Origin: Schleiferiaceae bacterium
GTDB lineage: Bacteria > Bacteroidota > Bacteroidia > Flavobacteriales > Schleiferiaceae
Direction: 5' to 3'
DNA length: 8,986 nt
Assembly: GCA_023260615.1 (NCBI GenBank)
Contig: JALQUY010000069.1
Location: forward strand, 1 to 8,986
The number at the start of each line of letters is the position of its first letter. Position 1 is the first letter of the stretch. Positions 1 to 6,132 of this stretch are shown piece after piece. Made by a program: the position numbers and the translations under genes. The notes under the pieces are model-generated. The model was given only the letters and a program-made list of their open reading frames with translations, ran no database searches and was not told the origin of the DNA.

Positions 1-157
1 CATGAAGGTTGCCCAAAACGAGGCTGGGTTGGCTGGGAAGAAAAGGCACGATGATGCGCCATTCGTAGAGCAAGCGGTGGAGGCTGACCCCAAGCAGGTA
101 GAGCGGGCTTAAAAAGGCCCAGCGCGGGTGGGGTTGACGGCGTTTTACGGCAGGCAT
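1..157 (-). CDS. lpxK: Tetraacyldisaccharide 4'-kinase, N-terminal fragment (partial at left edge)
   Basis: LpxK phosphorylates the 4' position of the lipid A disaccharide precursor at the inner face of the cytoplasmic membrane. Only the first 52 codons are visible, read from an ATG at 157-155 to the window edge. The start gives MPAVKRRQ, then a hydrophobic stretch with the pattern SPLYLLGVSLHRLLYE (residues 17-32), and ends in LVLGNLH. This matches the family's amphipathic N-terminal segment and the VGNL strand that directly precedes the GGTGKTP P-loop; the P-loop itself would lie just outside the window. The ATG sits inside the end of miaA in another frame, giving a 13-nt overlap, so the two genes are probably translated from one transcript. 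No clear Shine-Dalgarno sequence is seen. The identity rests on a short stretch, but its order and spacing fit LpxK well and I see no good alternative. Confidence 0.82.
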   Translation of the reverse strand, partial: MPAVKRRQPHPRWAFLSPLYLLGVSLHRLLYEWRIIVPFLPSQPSLVLGNLH

Positions 158-1041
158 GACAGCAAAACTTCAGGGCTGCTTCCCAGGGGGATGCGTTCGA
201 CACCGGGTTGTTTCTGGATCCAGGTCAGTTGACGCTTGGCGTACTGACGCGTGTGCGTTCGCACCAGGGCTTCCAAGGTGGGCCGGTCGGCCCCAGGATT
301 TTCGTAGAATTCGCGGTAGCCCACGGTCTGGAGGGCCGGCAGATGGGCATGCGGAGCCAAGGCCTGGGCTTCCTCTGGCAAGCCTGCGTCAAACATGGTA
401 GTGGTACGCAAAGCAATGCGCTCCTCCAGGATGCGGAGGTCGGGCCACAGCGCAAATTCGTGGTAGTCTGCATCAAATCGGGGACGCGGGTCTGTTTCGG
501 AGGTGCGTTGCGACGAGTAGGACGCACCGGTCAAGGCAATCACCTCCAAGGCGCGGATGACGCGTCGTGAGTTTTTGAGGTCAGCCTGGGCGGCATAGAC
601 CGGATCTTTCGCCTCGAGCTCAGCGACCAGTTGGTCGGGTTCCTGCTGCCATTGGGCTTCCAGCGCAGCACGGAGCTCGGGGTCCGCTTTGGGGAGGGGG
701 TCGGAATGGAAGAGGAGGGCCTTCGCGTAGAGGCCGGACCCACCTACGAGTACTACATGGCCATGATCTTCTAACTGGGCCTCCACCCAGGACTGCGCCC
801 ACTGCGCATAGGACATGGCTGTGACCTCGTCGTGGATGCTGTGACTAGCGATGCCATGGTGGTAGACTTCCCCGAGTTCGCCTTCGCTCGGCCGCGCAAC
901 GCCAATGCGCATTTCTCGGAAGAGTTGGCGTGCGTCCGTATTTAAAATTTTAGCCCCGAGGTGCTTAGCTAAAGCCACCGCCAAAGCGGTTTTGCCCGAA
1001 GCGGTCGGGCCATGAAGCATCCAAAGGTGAGGGCGGGGCAT
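145..1041 (-). CDS. miaA: tRNA dimethylallyltransferase MiaA
   Basis: MiaA transfers a dimethylallyl group to N6 of A37 in tRNAs that read codons starting with U, which stabilises codon-anticodon pairing. The 298-aa product has the usual family length. Visible motifs are the P-loop GPTASGKT (11-18), the NTDARQ segment with Asp36 (SADSRQ in most relatives), IGVARP (46-51), GGSGLY (100-105), the RRVIRALEV helix (159-167), GYRE (241-244) and the C-terminal QYAKRQLTW signature (266-274). The ATG at 1041-1039 places the P-loop at the expected distance from the N terminus. A weak -7-like element TACCTTTA lies at 1053-1046, five bases ahead of the ATG. The gene diverges from the small plus-strand gene at 1086, and its 3' end overlaps the lpxK start, which suggests a two-gene or longer transcript running off the left edge. 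Confidence 0.97.
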   Translation of the reverse strand: MPRPHLWMLHGPTASGKTALAVALAKHLGAKILNTDARQLFREMRIGVARPSEGELGEVYHHGIASHSIHDEVTAMSYAQWAQSWVEAQLEDHGHVVLVGGSGLYAKALLFHSDPLPKADPELRAALEAQWQQEPDQLVAELEAKDPVYAAQADLKNSRRVIRALEVIALTGASYSSQRTSETDPRPRFDADYHEFALWPDLRILEERIALRTTTMFDAGLPEEAQALAPHAHLPALQTVGYREFYENPGADRPTLEALVRTHTRQYAKRQLTWIQKQPGVERIPLGSSPEVLLSCLP

Positions 1042-1045
1042 AGCG

Positions 1046-1053
1046 TAAAGGTA
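1046..1053 (-). promoter_or_regulatory. Possible -7 element for miaA
   Basis: Read on the minus strand this is TACCTTTA, one mismatch from the Bacteroidota consensus TAnnTTTG. It lies four bases before the miaA ATG, so transcription would start at or very near the start codon. No TTG is seen at the -33 position; an ATTTAC stretch about 21 bases upstream is the nearest candidate. The spacing resembles the better ruvX promoter in this window. The 44-bp gap 1042-1085 must also hold any promoter of the divergent gene, but I could not recognise one in that direction. Confidence 0.35.
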
Positions 1054-1085
1054 AATCTTGACCGAGTTCTTTGTAAATTAGGTAG

Positions 1086-1391
1086 ATGCCCTATGACCGC
1101 TATATTCCTCTAGAGCGTTCGGACCTTGCGAAAACGCAGCTCCGGAATGCCGTATTAGACGGGCCTGAAGCGGTTGAAATGCGCTGGAAAAGCCTGCATC
1201 AGGCCACCTTTGCGGGCAATGTGCGCGAAGAAAAAGTGTACGTGTATTTGCAGGGCGAGAAGGATGCCGTGTACCGCGTGGACACCACGTTGTGGGCTTG
1301 TACTTCGGAGTGGGTCGTCTTCAAAGACAGCGTTCGAATCCCCGTAAACCAGGTGCTGCGCGTAGAGTTTTACCACTCATCGGACGAATAA
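1086..1391 (+). CDS. Conserved-looking 101-aa protein of unknown function
   Basis: I do not recognise a named family. The ATG at 1086 gives MPYDRYIPLE, and the product is a soluble, mixed alpha/beta-looking protein. An N-terminal half rich in charged residues (RSDLAKTQLRNAVLDG, 11-26, then EMRWKSLHQ, 31-39) is followed by alternating strands such as KVYVYLQ (50-56), AVYRVDTTLW (61-70) and WVVFKD (76-81), ending VNQVLRVEF (88-96). No signal peptide, membrane segment, cysteine cluster or catalytic motif is visible. Codon use looks like that of its neighbours, and the uninterrupted frame with plausible secondary structure argues for a real gene. It is the only plus-strand gene in the left half: divergent from miaA by 44 bp and overlapping the pRiA4b ORF-3-like gene tail to tail by 22 bp (1370-1391). 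It could be a small RNA- or protein-binding factor, but nothing in the sequence shows that. Confidence 0.8.
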   Translation: MPYDRYIPLERSDLAKTQLRNAVLDGPEAVEMRWKSLHQATFAGNVREEKVYVYLQGEKDAVYRVDTTLWACTSEWVVFKDSVRIPVNQVLRVEFYHSSDE

Positions 1392-1885
1392 CCGTCCAAA
1401 TCTTCTTCGTCAAAGCCGTATTCGTCTTCCTCCTCTTCGTCCTCGTCGTAGGCATAGGCCATGCCGCCTTCCCCGGCAAATTCGGGATCTGGGGCTTCCT
1501 TGGGGCGGTCGCCGTAGGAGAGTACAACGGCTGGCGCTGCATCGGGTGCCTCATCGGCCCGAACAAATTCCACCATGAAGGTCCACATGGCCAAAAAGTC
1601 GTACACGAAGATCAAACGCTGACCCGGTTGCCCGAGAATCGTGCCAAGAGTGTGGTCTGCCATGGCACCTAAGCCTTGGGGATCCATGGCCATTAAGGGA
1701 ATTTCTTCGCCTTGGTTCCATTGGTCATCCGTCGTGTAAAAGGAGGCCATTTGGCCCGCTTCCAGGTCGTAGGCTGCAGCAATAGCGCGGTGCAATTCTT
1801 CCAAATTGGACGTGCTAGCGATAGCGATGTCCCGGAAAACGTCCTCAGGGCAGTTGAGAATGGCGCGAAGGGTGAGTCGGTTCAT
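1370..1885 (-). CDS. Plasmid pRiA4b ORF-3-like family protein with acidic tail
   Basis: This 171-aa product resembles the pRiA4b ORF-3-like (IS1096 passenger TnpR-like) fold, in the chromosomal form common in Bacteroidota. Its biochemical role is not known. Recognisable stretches are VFRDIAIASTSNLEELHRAI (16-35), where the partner proteins usually show a ubiquitin-like strand-helix pattern, MASFYTTDDQWNQGEEI (46-62) and LIFVYDFLAMWTFMVEF (91-107). The C terminus from residue 147 to 170 is extremely acidic, 16 Asp/Glu of 24, and ends YSSDEW. The ATG at 1885-1883 overlaps the cca stop as ATGA, so it is the last gene of the ruvX-dapD-cca operon and probably translationally coupled to cca. Its 3' end overlaps the opposing plus-strand gene. 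Despite the family's plasmid and insertion-sequence names there are no transposase, inverted repeats or other mobile features nearby, so I read it as a normal chromosomal gene. Confidence 0.85.
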   Translation of the reverse strand: MNRLTLRAILNCPEDVFRDIAIASTSNLEELHRAIAAAYDLEAGQMASFYTTDDQWNQGEEIPLMAMDPQGLGAMADHTLGTILGQPGQRLIFVYDFLAMWTFMVEFVRADEAPDAAPAVVLSYGDRPKEAPDPEFAGEGGMAYAYDEDEEEEDEYGFDEEDLDGYSSDEW

Positions 1886-3297
1886 GCGTGCGGAATTTTA
1901 GGTTCTAGGCCCATGTCCGCCGCAAGGCGGTAGGCGAAGGTGCGTGCGTCGTCAAAGGTATTCGGGATTTCGCCGTCAAGCACAGCCTCCCGTATGGCGT
2001 TTTTAAGCTGCCCAATTTCGCGCCCAGGGGTCAAGCCAAACCACTCCATGAGCTGGTTGCCGTCCACGGGAGGCTGCCAATTGCGCAGGTGGTCGCGGGC
2101 TTCAACTTCGACCAATTTTTCACGTACATGTTGAAAATTGGCCAAATAGCGGGCTTTGCGCTTGGGGTTCTTCGTTGTGATGTCGGCCTCGCAAAGCTGC
2201 ATCAAATCGTCAATAGCATCCCCGGCATCAAAAAGCAAGCGGCGCACGGCAGAATCCGTGGCTAAATCGCTTGAAACAGCGATGGGTCGCGAACTCATCT
2301 GGATGAGCTTCACGACATAGTCCATGCGTTCGTCCTGGGGGAGGGCCAAACGTCGAAAGATTTTTTTCGCCATTTTTCCTCCTAAAAACTCGTGGCCGTG
2401 GAAGGTCCAGCCCGTGCCCTTGAGGTAGCGTTTTGTGGGAGGCTTTCCGATGTCGTGGAGCAAGGCAGCCCAGCGGTGCCATACATTGTTTGATACGCGG
2501 CTCAAATTGTCCACGACTTCCAGCGTGTGCCAGAAATTGTCCTTGTGCAAATGGCCCTCTACTTCGTCTACACCGCCCAGCGCCGCTACTTCCGGAAGGA
2601 TGTGGGGGAGCAGTTGGCCCTTGTGCATCCAGGCGAAGCCCACGCTGGGTTGCGGACTTTCGAGGATTTTCGTGAGTTCCGTGCTAATGCGCTCGGGGGT
2701 CAAAATGCTCAAGCGCGACGCGGCCTTTTGCATGCCGGCGAGGGTGTCATCGTGGATGGTGAATCCGAGTTGGCTCGCGAAGCGAACGGCCCGCAGCATG
2801 CGCAAAGGGTCGTCGGCAAAGGTTTTTTCGGGCTCAACGGGCGTGCGGAGGAGGCCAGCGGCTAGGTCTTCGCGCCCATGGAAGGGGTCTAATAGTTCTC
2901 CAAAGCGCTTTGAATTCACGCAATAGGCCATCGCATTGATGGTGAAGTCTCTTCGAAGCTGATCCTCGTGCAACGTTCCAGGCTGGACGTCCGGGTTGCG
3001 CGAGGAGGGGTGGTAGCTTTCGGACCGCGCCCCTACGAACTCGACATCCCACTCTTTCCAGCGGAATTGAGCCGTTCCGTAGGTCTTGAAAACGGTCACT
3101 TTGCCGGCTTTTAGTGCTTTGGCCGCATTTTGGGCGACAGCGAGCGCATCGCCAACGACGACAAAGTCTACGTCTTTGCCCTTGCCGCGATTCAATAGTT
3201 GATCGCGTACCCATCCCCCTACTACATAGCATTCCAGCCCCAGAGCATCCGCTTCGGCGCCTACCGCTTTGAAAAGAGGACTATCGTTTAGGGGCAT
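1882..3297 (-). CDS. cca: CCA tRNA nucleotidyltransferase with HD domain
   Basis: Cca adds or repairs the 3' CCA end of tRNAs using CTP and ATP without a nucleic acid template. The 471-aa protein shows the class II nucleotidyltransferase head: YVVGGWVRDQLL (24-35), the metal-binding pair Asp42/Asp44 in DVDF, and RRDFTINAMAY (115-125). The ADDPLRMLRAVRFASQLGF segment follows at 161-179, then ERISTEL (202-208). An HD domain follows with HDIGKP (281-286) and HGHE (300-303), which in some homologues gives phosphatase or phosphodiesterase activity. I start it at ATG 3297-3295, 2 nt after the dapD stop; an upstream in-frame TTG at 3303 would instead overlap dapD by 4 nt and add only two residues. 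The stop overlaps the next gene as ATGA. Poly(A) polymerases share this head, but the HD-containing architecture and Bacteroidota context favour Cca. Confidence 0.95.
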   Translation of the reverse strand: MPLNDSPLFKAVGAEADALGLECYVVGGWVRDQLLNRGKGKDVDFVVVGDALAVAQNAAKALKAGKVTVFKTYGTAQFRWKEWDVEFVGARSESYHPSSRNPDVQPGTLHEDQLRRDFTINAMAYCVNSKRFGELLDPFHGREDLAAGLLRTPVEPEKTFADDPLRMLRAVRFASQLGFTIHDDTLAGMQKAASRLSILTPERISTELTKILESPQPSVGFAWMHKGQLLPHILPEVAALGGVDEVEGHLHKDNFWHTLEVVDNLSRVSNNVWHRWAALLHDIGKPPTKRYLKGTGWTFHGHEFLGGKMAKKIFRRLALPQDERMDYVVKLIQMSSRPIAVSSDLATDSAVRRLLFDAGDAIDDLMQLCEADITTKNPKRKARYLANFQHVREKLVEVEARDHLRNWQPPVDGNQLMEWFGLTPGREIGQLKNAIREAVLDGEIPNTFDDARTFAYRLAADMGLEPKIPHA

Positions 3298-3299
3298 AT

Positions 3300-4124
3300 T
3301 CAAACGGCTACGTTGTACGTGCGCAAGGCGTCATTCAACGAGGTTTTCTTGTCCGTGCTTTCTTTGCGTTGGCCGATGATGAGTGCACAAGGCACGTGGT
3401 AGGTACCCGCGGGAAAGTCCTTGGGTTGGCTGCCTGGGATGACCACGCTACGGGCAGGGATGCGCCCTTTGTATTCCACGGGGCTTGGGCCCGTCACGTC
3501 AATGATTTTCGTGCTTGCCGTAAGGACGACATTGGCACCCAATACGGCTTCCTTTTCGACCCGAACGCCCTCCACCACAATGCAGCGAGAACCAATAAAG
3601 GCCCCGTCCTCAATGATAACGGGTGCCGCCTGCAGGGGCTCCAAAACACCGCCAATGCCAACGCCCCCGCTGAGGTGGACGTCGCTGCCAATTTGGGCAC
3701 AAGAACCCACGGTTGCCCAGGTATCCACCATGGTACGAGCACCTACGTAGGCGCCGATGTTCACATAGGAAGGCATGAGGATGACGTCTCGGTCGATAAA
3801 CGCACCGTAGCGCGCTACCGCGTGAGGAACAACGCGAATCCCTTTCTCCGCATAGCCCGTTTTTAAGGCCATCTTGTCGTGGAATTCCATGGGACCCGCC
3901 TCAAGCGTTTCCATTTTGCGCACAGGGAAGTAGAGCACTACGGCTTTCTTCACCCATTCGTTGACCTGCCAGCCGTCGGCCGTTGGCTCGGCTACACGCA
4001 GCGCGCCAGCGTCGATGGCGGCAATAATGCCGTCGATGGCTTCTAAGGTTTGAGGCTGGTGCAGGAGGCTGCGGTCTTCCCAGGCTGCTTCAATCTGGGA
4101 TTTCCAGAGGCTGTAATCGGTCAT
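3300..4124 (-). CDS. dapD: 2,3,4,5-tetrahydropyridine-2,6-dicarboxylate N-succinyltransferase
   Basis: DapD transfers succinyl from succinyl-CoA to tetrahydrodipicolinate, a committed step of the succinylase route to meso-diaminopimelate and lysine, so it supplies both peptidoglycan and protein synthesis. The protein is 274 aa, the same as the E. coli enzyme. An N-terminal helical domain (about 1-95) with DGWQVNEWVKKAVVLYF (50-66) is followed by a left-handed beta-helix of hexapeptide repeats (about 98-225), including VNIGAYVG (121-128), VDTWATVGSCAQIG (133-146), GGVGIGGVLEP (153-163), IEDGAFIGSRCIVVEG (171-186) and VLGANVVL (194-201). These match DapD and not the acetyl-transferring DapH, which is shorter and lacks this N domain. 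Its ATG overlaps the ruvX stop as ATGA at 4121-4124, and its stop lies 2 nt before cca, so it is an internal operon gene driven from the ruvX promoter. Confidence 0.97.
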   Translation of the reverse strand: MTDYSLWKSQIEAAWEDRSLLHQPQTLEAIDGIIAAIDAGALRVAEPTADGWQVNEWVKKAVVLYFPVRKMETLEAGPMEFHDKMALKTGYAEKGIRVVPHAVARYGAFIDRDVILMPSYVNIGAYVGARTMVDTWATVGSCAQIGSDVHLSGGVGIGGVLEPLQAAPVIIEDGAFIGSRCIVVEGVRVEKEAVLGANVVLTASTKIIDVTGPSPVEYKGRIPARSVVIPGSQPKDFPAGTYHVPCALIIGQRKESTDKKTSLNDALRTYNVAV

Positions 4125-4540
4125 TTGGAATGAAGTTGAGTCAAAAAACTATCGAGTAGAATGGCGGCCGCAGCTGCGTCCAGTTTGCCTTTGTCTTTTT
4201 TCACGCGCTGTGAGGCACCTGCCGCATGGGCGGCTTGGGCGGCGAGCTTTGAAGTAAAGCGCTCATCCGTAAAATGTACGGGTACGTCGGGCCACAAGGC
4301 GCGCAAGGAATCCGCCACTTTTTTCGCGTACTGACTTCCATCGGTTTCCTGCCCTTGGAGGTTTACAGGGAGCCCAACGGCAATGCCTGCAACGTCGGAT
4401 GGCAGATAGGTGCGCTCCAGGTAGGCTAGTAGGGTGGCGGTGGCTTGGGTGCAGTTTGGAAAGGCCATTTTGTGGGACGGATCCGATTCGGCTATGCCTG
4501 TTCGCACGCCGCCTACATCTAAACCGAGCCAAATTCCCAT
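4121..4540 (-). CDS. ruvX: RuvX/YqgF family putative pre-16S rRNA nuclease
   Basis: RuvX (YqgF) has an RNase H-like fold and is linked in E. coli to maturation of the 5' end of 16S rRNA; it was once proposed as a Holliday junction resolvase. The 139-aa product is of family length and retains the acidic catalytic set: Asp8 in GLDVGGVRTGIAESD (6-20), Glu93 in TDERFTS (91-97) and Asp121 in KLDAAAAAILLDSFL (119-133). The VGLPVNLQG segment (55-63) is also typical. It is the first gene of a four-gene minus-strand operon and overlaps dapD by ATGA. The start at 4540-4538 is supported by the family N terminus and by a strong promoter motif ending five bases upstream, which would give an almost leaderless message. 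There is no Shine-Dalgarno sequence, as expected with such a short leader. Confidence 0.95.
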   Translation of the reverse strand: MGIWLGLDVGGVRTGIAESDPSHKMAFPNCTQATATLLAYLERTYLPSDVAGIAVGLPVNLQGQETDGSQYAKKVADSLRALWPDVPVHFTDERFTSKLAAQAAHAAGASQRVKKDKGKLDAAAAAILLDSFLTQLHSK

Positions 4541-4571
4541 TCCGCAAAGGTAATTCAGGGCTGTATCTTTG
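4540..4571 (+). promoter_or_regulatory. Bacteroidota-type promoter for the def operon
   Basis: TATCTTTG at 4564-4571 is an exact match to the TAnnTTTG -7 consensus. A TTC at 4540-4542, one base off the TTG -33 box, lies 21 bases upstream. Transcription would start around 4577, leaving about ten bases before the ATG at 4587. This position argues against the alternative TTG start codon at 4569, which lies inside the -7 element. The -33 candidate overlaps the first base of the ruvX coding region. Confidence 0.65.
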
Positions 4572-4577
4572 CCTCAA
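4545..4577 (-). promoter_or_regulatory. Bacteroidota-type promoter for the ruvX-dapD-cca operon
   Basis: On the minus strand a TTG (4577-4575) is followed after 22 bases by TACCTTTG (4552-4545), an exact fit to the TAnnTTTG -7 consensus with a TTG -33 box in the known 17-23 base spacing range. The -7 element ends four bases before the ruvX ATG, so the transcript is predicted to start at or within a few bases of the start codon. The site is interlocked with the opposing def promoter. Confidence 0.72.
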
Positions 4578-4586
4578 AGTTTCCCC

Positions 4587-5162
4587 ATGGTCTATCCCAT
4601 TGTTGCCTACGGCTCCCCAGTACTCAAGCGCGTCGCTCAAGAAGTGGACGTCCCATCCGAAGACGTAAACACGTTTATTGACGATCTCTTCGAAACGATG
4701 TACGCGAGCAAGGGGGTGGGTTTGGCGGCCCCGCAGGTGGGCATATCACAGCGCATCTTCGTGGTAGACGGCTCTCCTTTTGCCGAAGACGCGGCCAGTC
4801 CCGAAGAAGCAGAAGTGCTGAAAACCTTTAAGCGTGCGTTTATCAACCCTACCATTCTGGAGGAAAGCGGCACGGCATGGGGCTTTGAGGAAGGCTGCTT
4901 GAGCATTCCGGACATTCATGAAACGGTGCAGCGCAAGCCCACCTTGGTGATTGAAAGTCAGACAGCGGAGGGTGAGTGGATCGAGGAGACCTTCACAGGA
5001 TTGCCTGCGCGCATCATCCAGCACGAATACGACCACATTGAAGGGGTGTTGTTTTTGGACCGATTGTCGCCTCTGAAGCGCCGCATGCTTCAGGGTAGGT
5101 TAAAAGATATCGCTGGGGGCAAAGTCACTGCCTCTTACCGCATGAAATTTGATGTAAAATGA
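4587..5162 (+). CDS. def: Peptide deformylase
   Basis: Def removes the formyl group from the N-terminal methionine of nascent proteins, using a metal ion (iron or zinc) in the cytoplasm. The 191-aa product has all three family motifs: GVGLAAPQVG (43-52), EEGCLSIP (101-108) with metal ligand Cys104, and QHEYDH (145-150) with His146 and His150 as ligands and Glu147 as catalytic base. The insert with many acidic residues before motif II (about 66-78) is common in Bacteroidota forms. I choose ATG 4587 because it gives the typical MVYPIVAYGSPVLK start and lies just after the predicted -7 element; a TTG six codons upstream falls inside that promoter. The stop overlaps the downstream lipoprotein as ATGA at 5159-5162. 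It heads a four-gene plus-strand operon. Confidence 0.97.
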   Translation: MVYPIVAYGSPVLKRVAQEVDVPSEDVNTFIDDLFETMYASKGVGLAAPQVGISQRIFVVDGSPFAEDAASPEEAEVLKTFKRAFINPTILEESGTAWGFEEGCLSIPDIHETVQRKPTLVIESQTAEGEWIEETFTGLPARIIQHEYDHIEGVLFLDRLSPLKRRMLQGRLKDIAGGKVTASYRMKFDVK

Positions 5163-5692
5163 AGCGCCTGATTGTTCTAGTCATGGCTGCTGGGGCCTTA
5201 GCCTGCAGCAACCCCCAAGAAGAAGCGGAGCTCTTGATTGACGCCATGGTGGAAAGCGCCGAGGCGGGAGGCGAGGCCTTGGCGGACACCAGTGGCTGGC
5301 AGTCCAAATTAAATACGCTGCAATCAGCGGCGAATTCGGCGGATCAGGATTCGTTGTGGGCGCGCTACCAAATGGTTTCCGCCGATGTCCAGGCCAGTGT
5401 GCCGGGTGGGGCGCTGTATGCCATTCGGACCTATTTCCAAGTAGCAGACTCTTTGCCAAACCGGCAAGAAGGGGCATTGGCCCTCTTTTCAGCCGCTGTG
5501 ACTTTTGAAGAAAAACTAAGCGACCGGGGCCGCGCCATCCAAGTGCTCACCATGCTCGTGGATCGCTACCCAGGAACGCAAATGGCGCAGACGGCTTTGG
5601 CCTACCGCGATGTATTAGTATTTGAAAACGATGAATCGCTTTTGGACAAAATCCATGAGTGGCAAACCCAAGAATCCCCACAAACTCCATGA
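5159..5692 (+). CDS. Putative lipoprotein with TPR-like helical region, unknown function
   Basis: A 177-aa protein with a lipoprotein signal: MKRLIVLVMAAGALAC, positive residues 2-3, hydrophobic 4-15 and a candidate lipobox ALAC with Cys16 as the lipidated residue. The -3 residue is Ala, which is less usual than Leu but acceptable. The mature part is helical and rich in Ala, Glu and Gln. The stretch 103-153 (QEGALALFSAAVTFEEKL, then RAIQVLTMLVDRYPGTQMAQTALAYRDVL) resembles tetratricopeptide helices of the BamD/TPR_6 type, where RYPGT followed by A..AL is common. It may therefore be a periplasm-facing scaffold, but no partner is shown. The ATG overlaps the def stop (ATGA, 5159-5162), and its own stop overlaps the next start (ATGA, 5689-5692), which fixes both ends and implies coupling with def and the DUF5606 gene. 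Confidence 0.85.
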   Translation: MKRLIVLVMAAGALACSNPQEEAELLIDAMVESAEAGGEALADTSGWQSKLNTLQSAANSADQDSLWARYQMVSADVQASVPGGALYAIRTYFQVADSLPNRQEGALALFSAAVTFEEKLSDRGRAIQVLTMLVDRYPGTQMAQTALAYRDVLVFENDESLLDKIHEWQTQESPQTP

Positions 5693-6132
5693 AATCGATT
5701 AAAACCATTTTGGCCGTAGCTGGCCGCCCTGGCTTGTTCAACCTGGTAGCCCAAACGCGCACAGGCATCATTATTGAATCTTTGGACGATCAGAAGCGCT
5801 ACACGGTTTCGGCCCAGCAGCAAGTGCATGCCTTGGATGAAATTGCCATGTACACCATTGAAGGGGAGAAGCCGTTGCGCGAGCTTTACGAAGCGACCGG
5901 CAAGGCTTTGAAAGGGGCGAAGACGGTATCGCACAAGGCGGATGCCTCGGAGATTTTGGCCGCCTTCCAGTCGCACGTACCCAACTACGATGAGACGCGT
6001 GTCTACATCAGCGACATGAAGAAGTTTGTCAACTGGTACAACTTGTTGGTGGATTATGGCTTTTTCGCGGAAGAGCCCAAGCCTTCCAAGGCTAAAGCCG
6101 CTAAAAAGGAAGACGCCGGAGAGGATGCCTAA
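5689..6132 (+). CDS. DUF5606 domain-containing protein
   Basis: The 147-aa product starts MKSIKTILAVAGRPGLFNLV and matches the Bacteroidota-restricted DUF5606 family, in which SG/AGxPGLYKL(V)xQT followed by a short beta strand (GIIIESLDD, 26-34) is the hallmark. A second conserved-looking block is DEIAMYTIEGEKPLRELYE (50-68); YDETRVYISDMKKFVNWYNLL spans 100-120. The last 20 residues are Lys/Ala/Glu-rich and probably disordered. Function is unknown; the N-terminal block has an SH3- or KOW-like look but I see no decisive motif. I use ATG 5689 because it makes a 4-nt ATGA overlap with the lipoprotein stop and fits the family N terminus; an in-frame ATG ten codons earlier is less likely. The stop lies inside the mazG start (8-nt overlap, 6125-6132). 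Confidence 0.88.
   Translation: MKSIKTILAVAGRPGLFNLVAQTRTGIIIESLDDQKRYTVSAQQQVHALDEIAMYTIEGEKPLRELYEATGKALKGAKTVSHKADASEILAAFQSHVPNYDETRVYISDMKKFVNWYNLLVDYGFFAEEPKPSKAKAAKKEDAGEDA

Noticed and set aside
1042..1085. Promoter for the plus-strand gene at 1086 based on TTGACC at 1058-1063
   Set aside because: No acceptable -10 or TAnnTTTG element follows at a workable distance before the start codon.
1292..1672. Plus-strand frame of 126 codons with a hydrophobic central stretch, opposite the pRiA4b-like gene
   Set aside because: The hydrophobic run is the antisense reading of the Asp/Glu codons of the acidic tail, and the frame also overlaps the real plus-strand gene at 1086-1391.
1370..1885. 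Reading the pRiA4b ORF-3-like gene as evidence of a mobile element
   Set aside because: No transposase, recombinase, inverted or direct repeats are nearby, the gene is coupled to cca by ATGA, and this family is widespread as a chromosomal gene in Bacteroidota.
2435..2926. Plus-strand frames up to 163 codons opposite cca
   Set aside because: Antisense to strongly conserved Cca motifs; composition (Ser/Arg/Pro-rich, no domain) is typical of a shadow frame.
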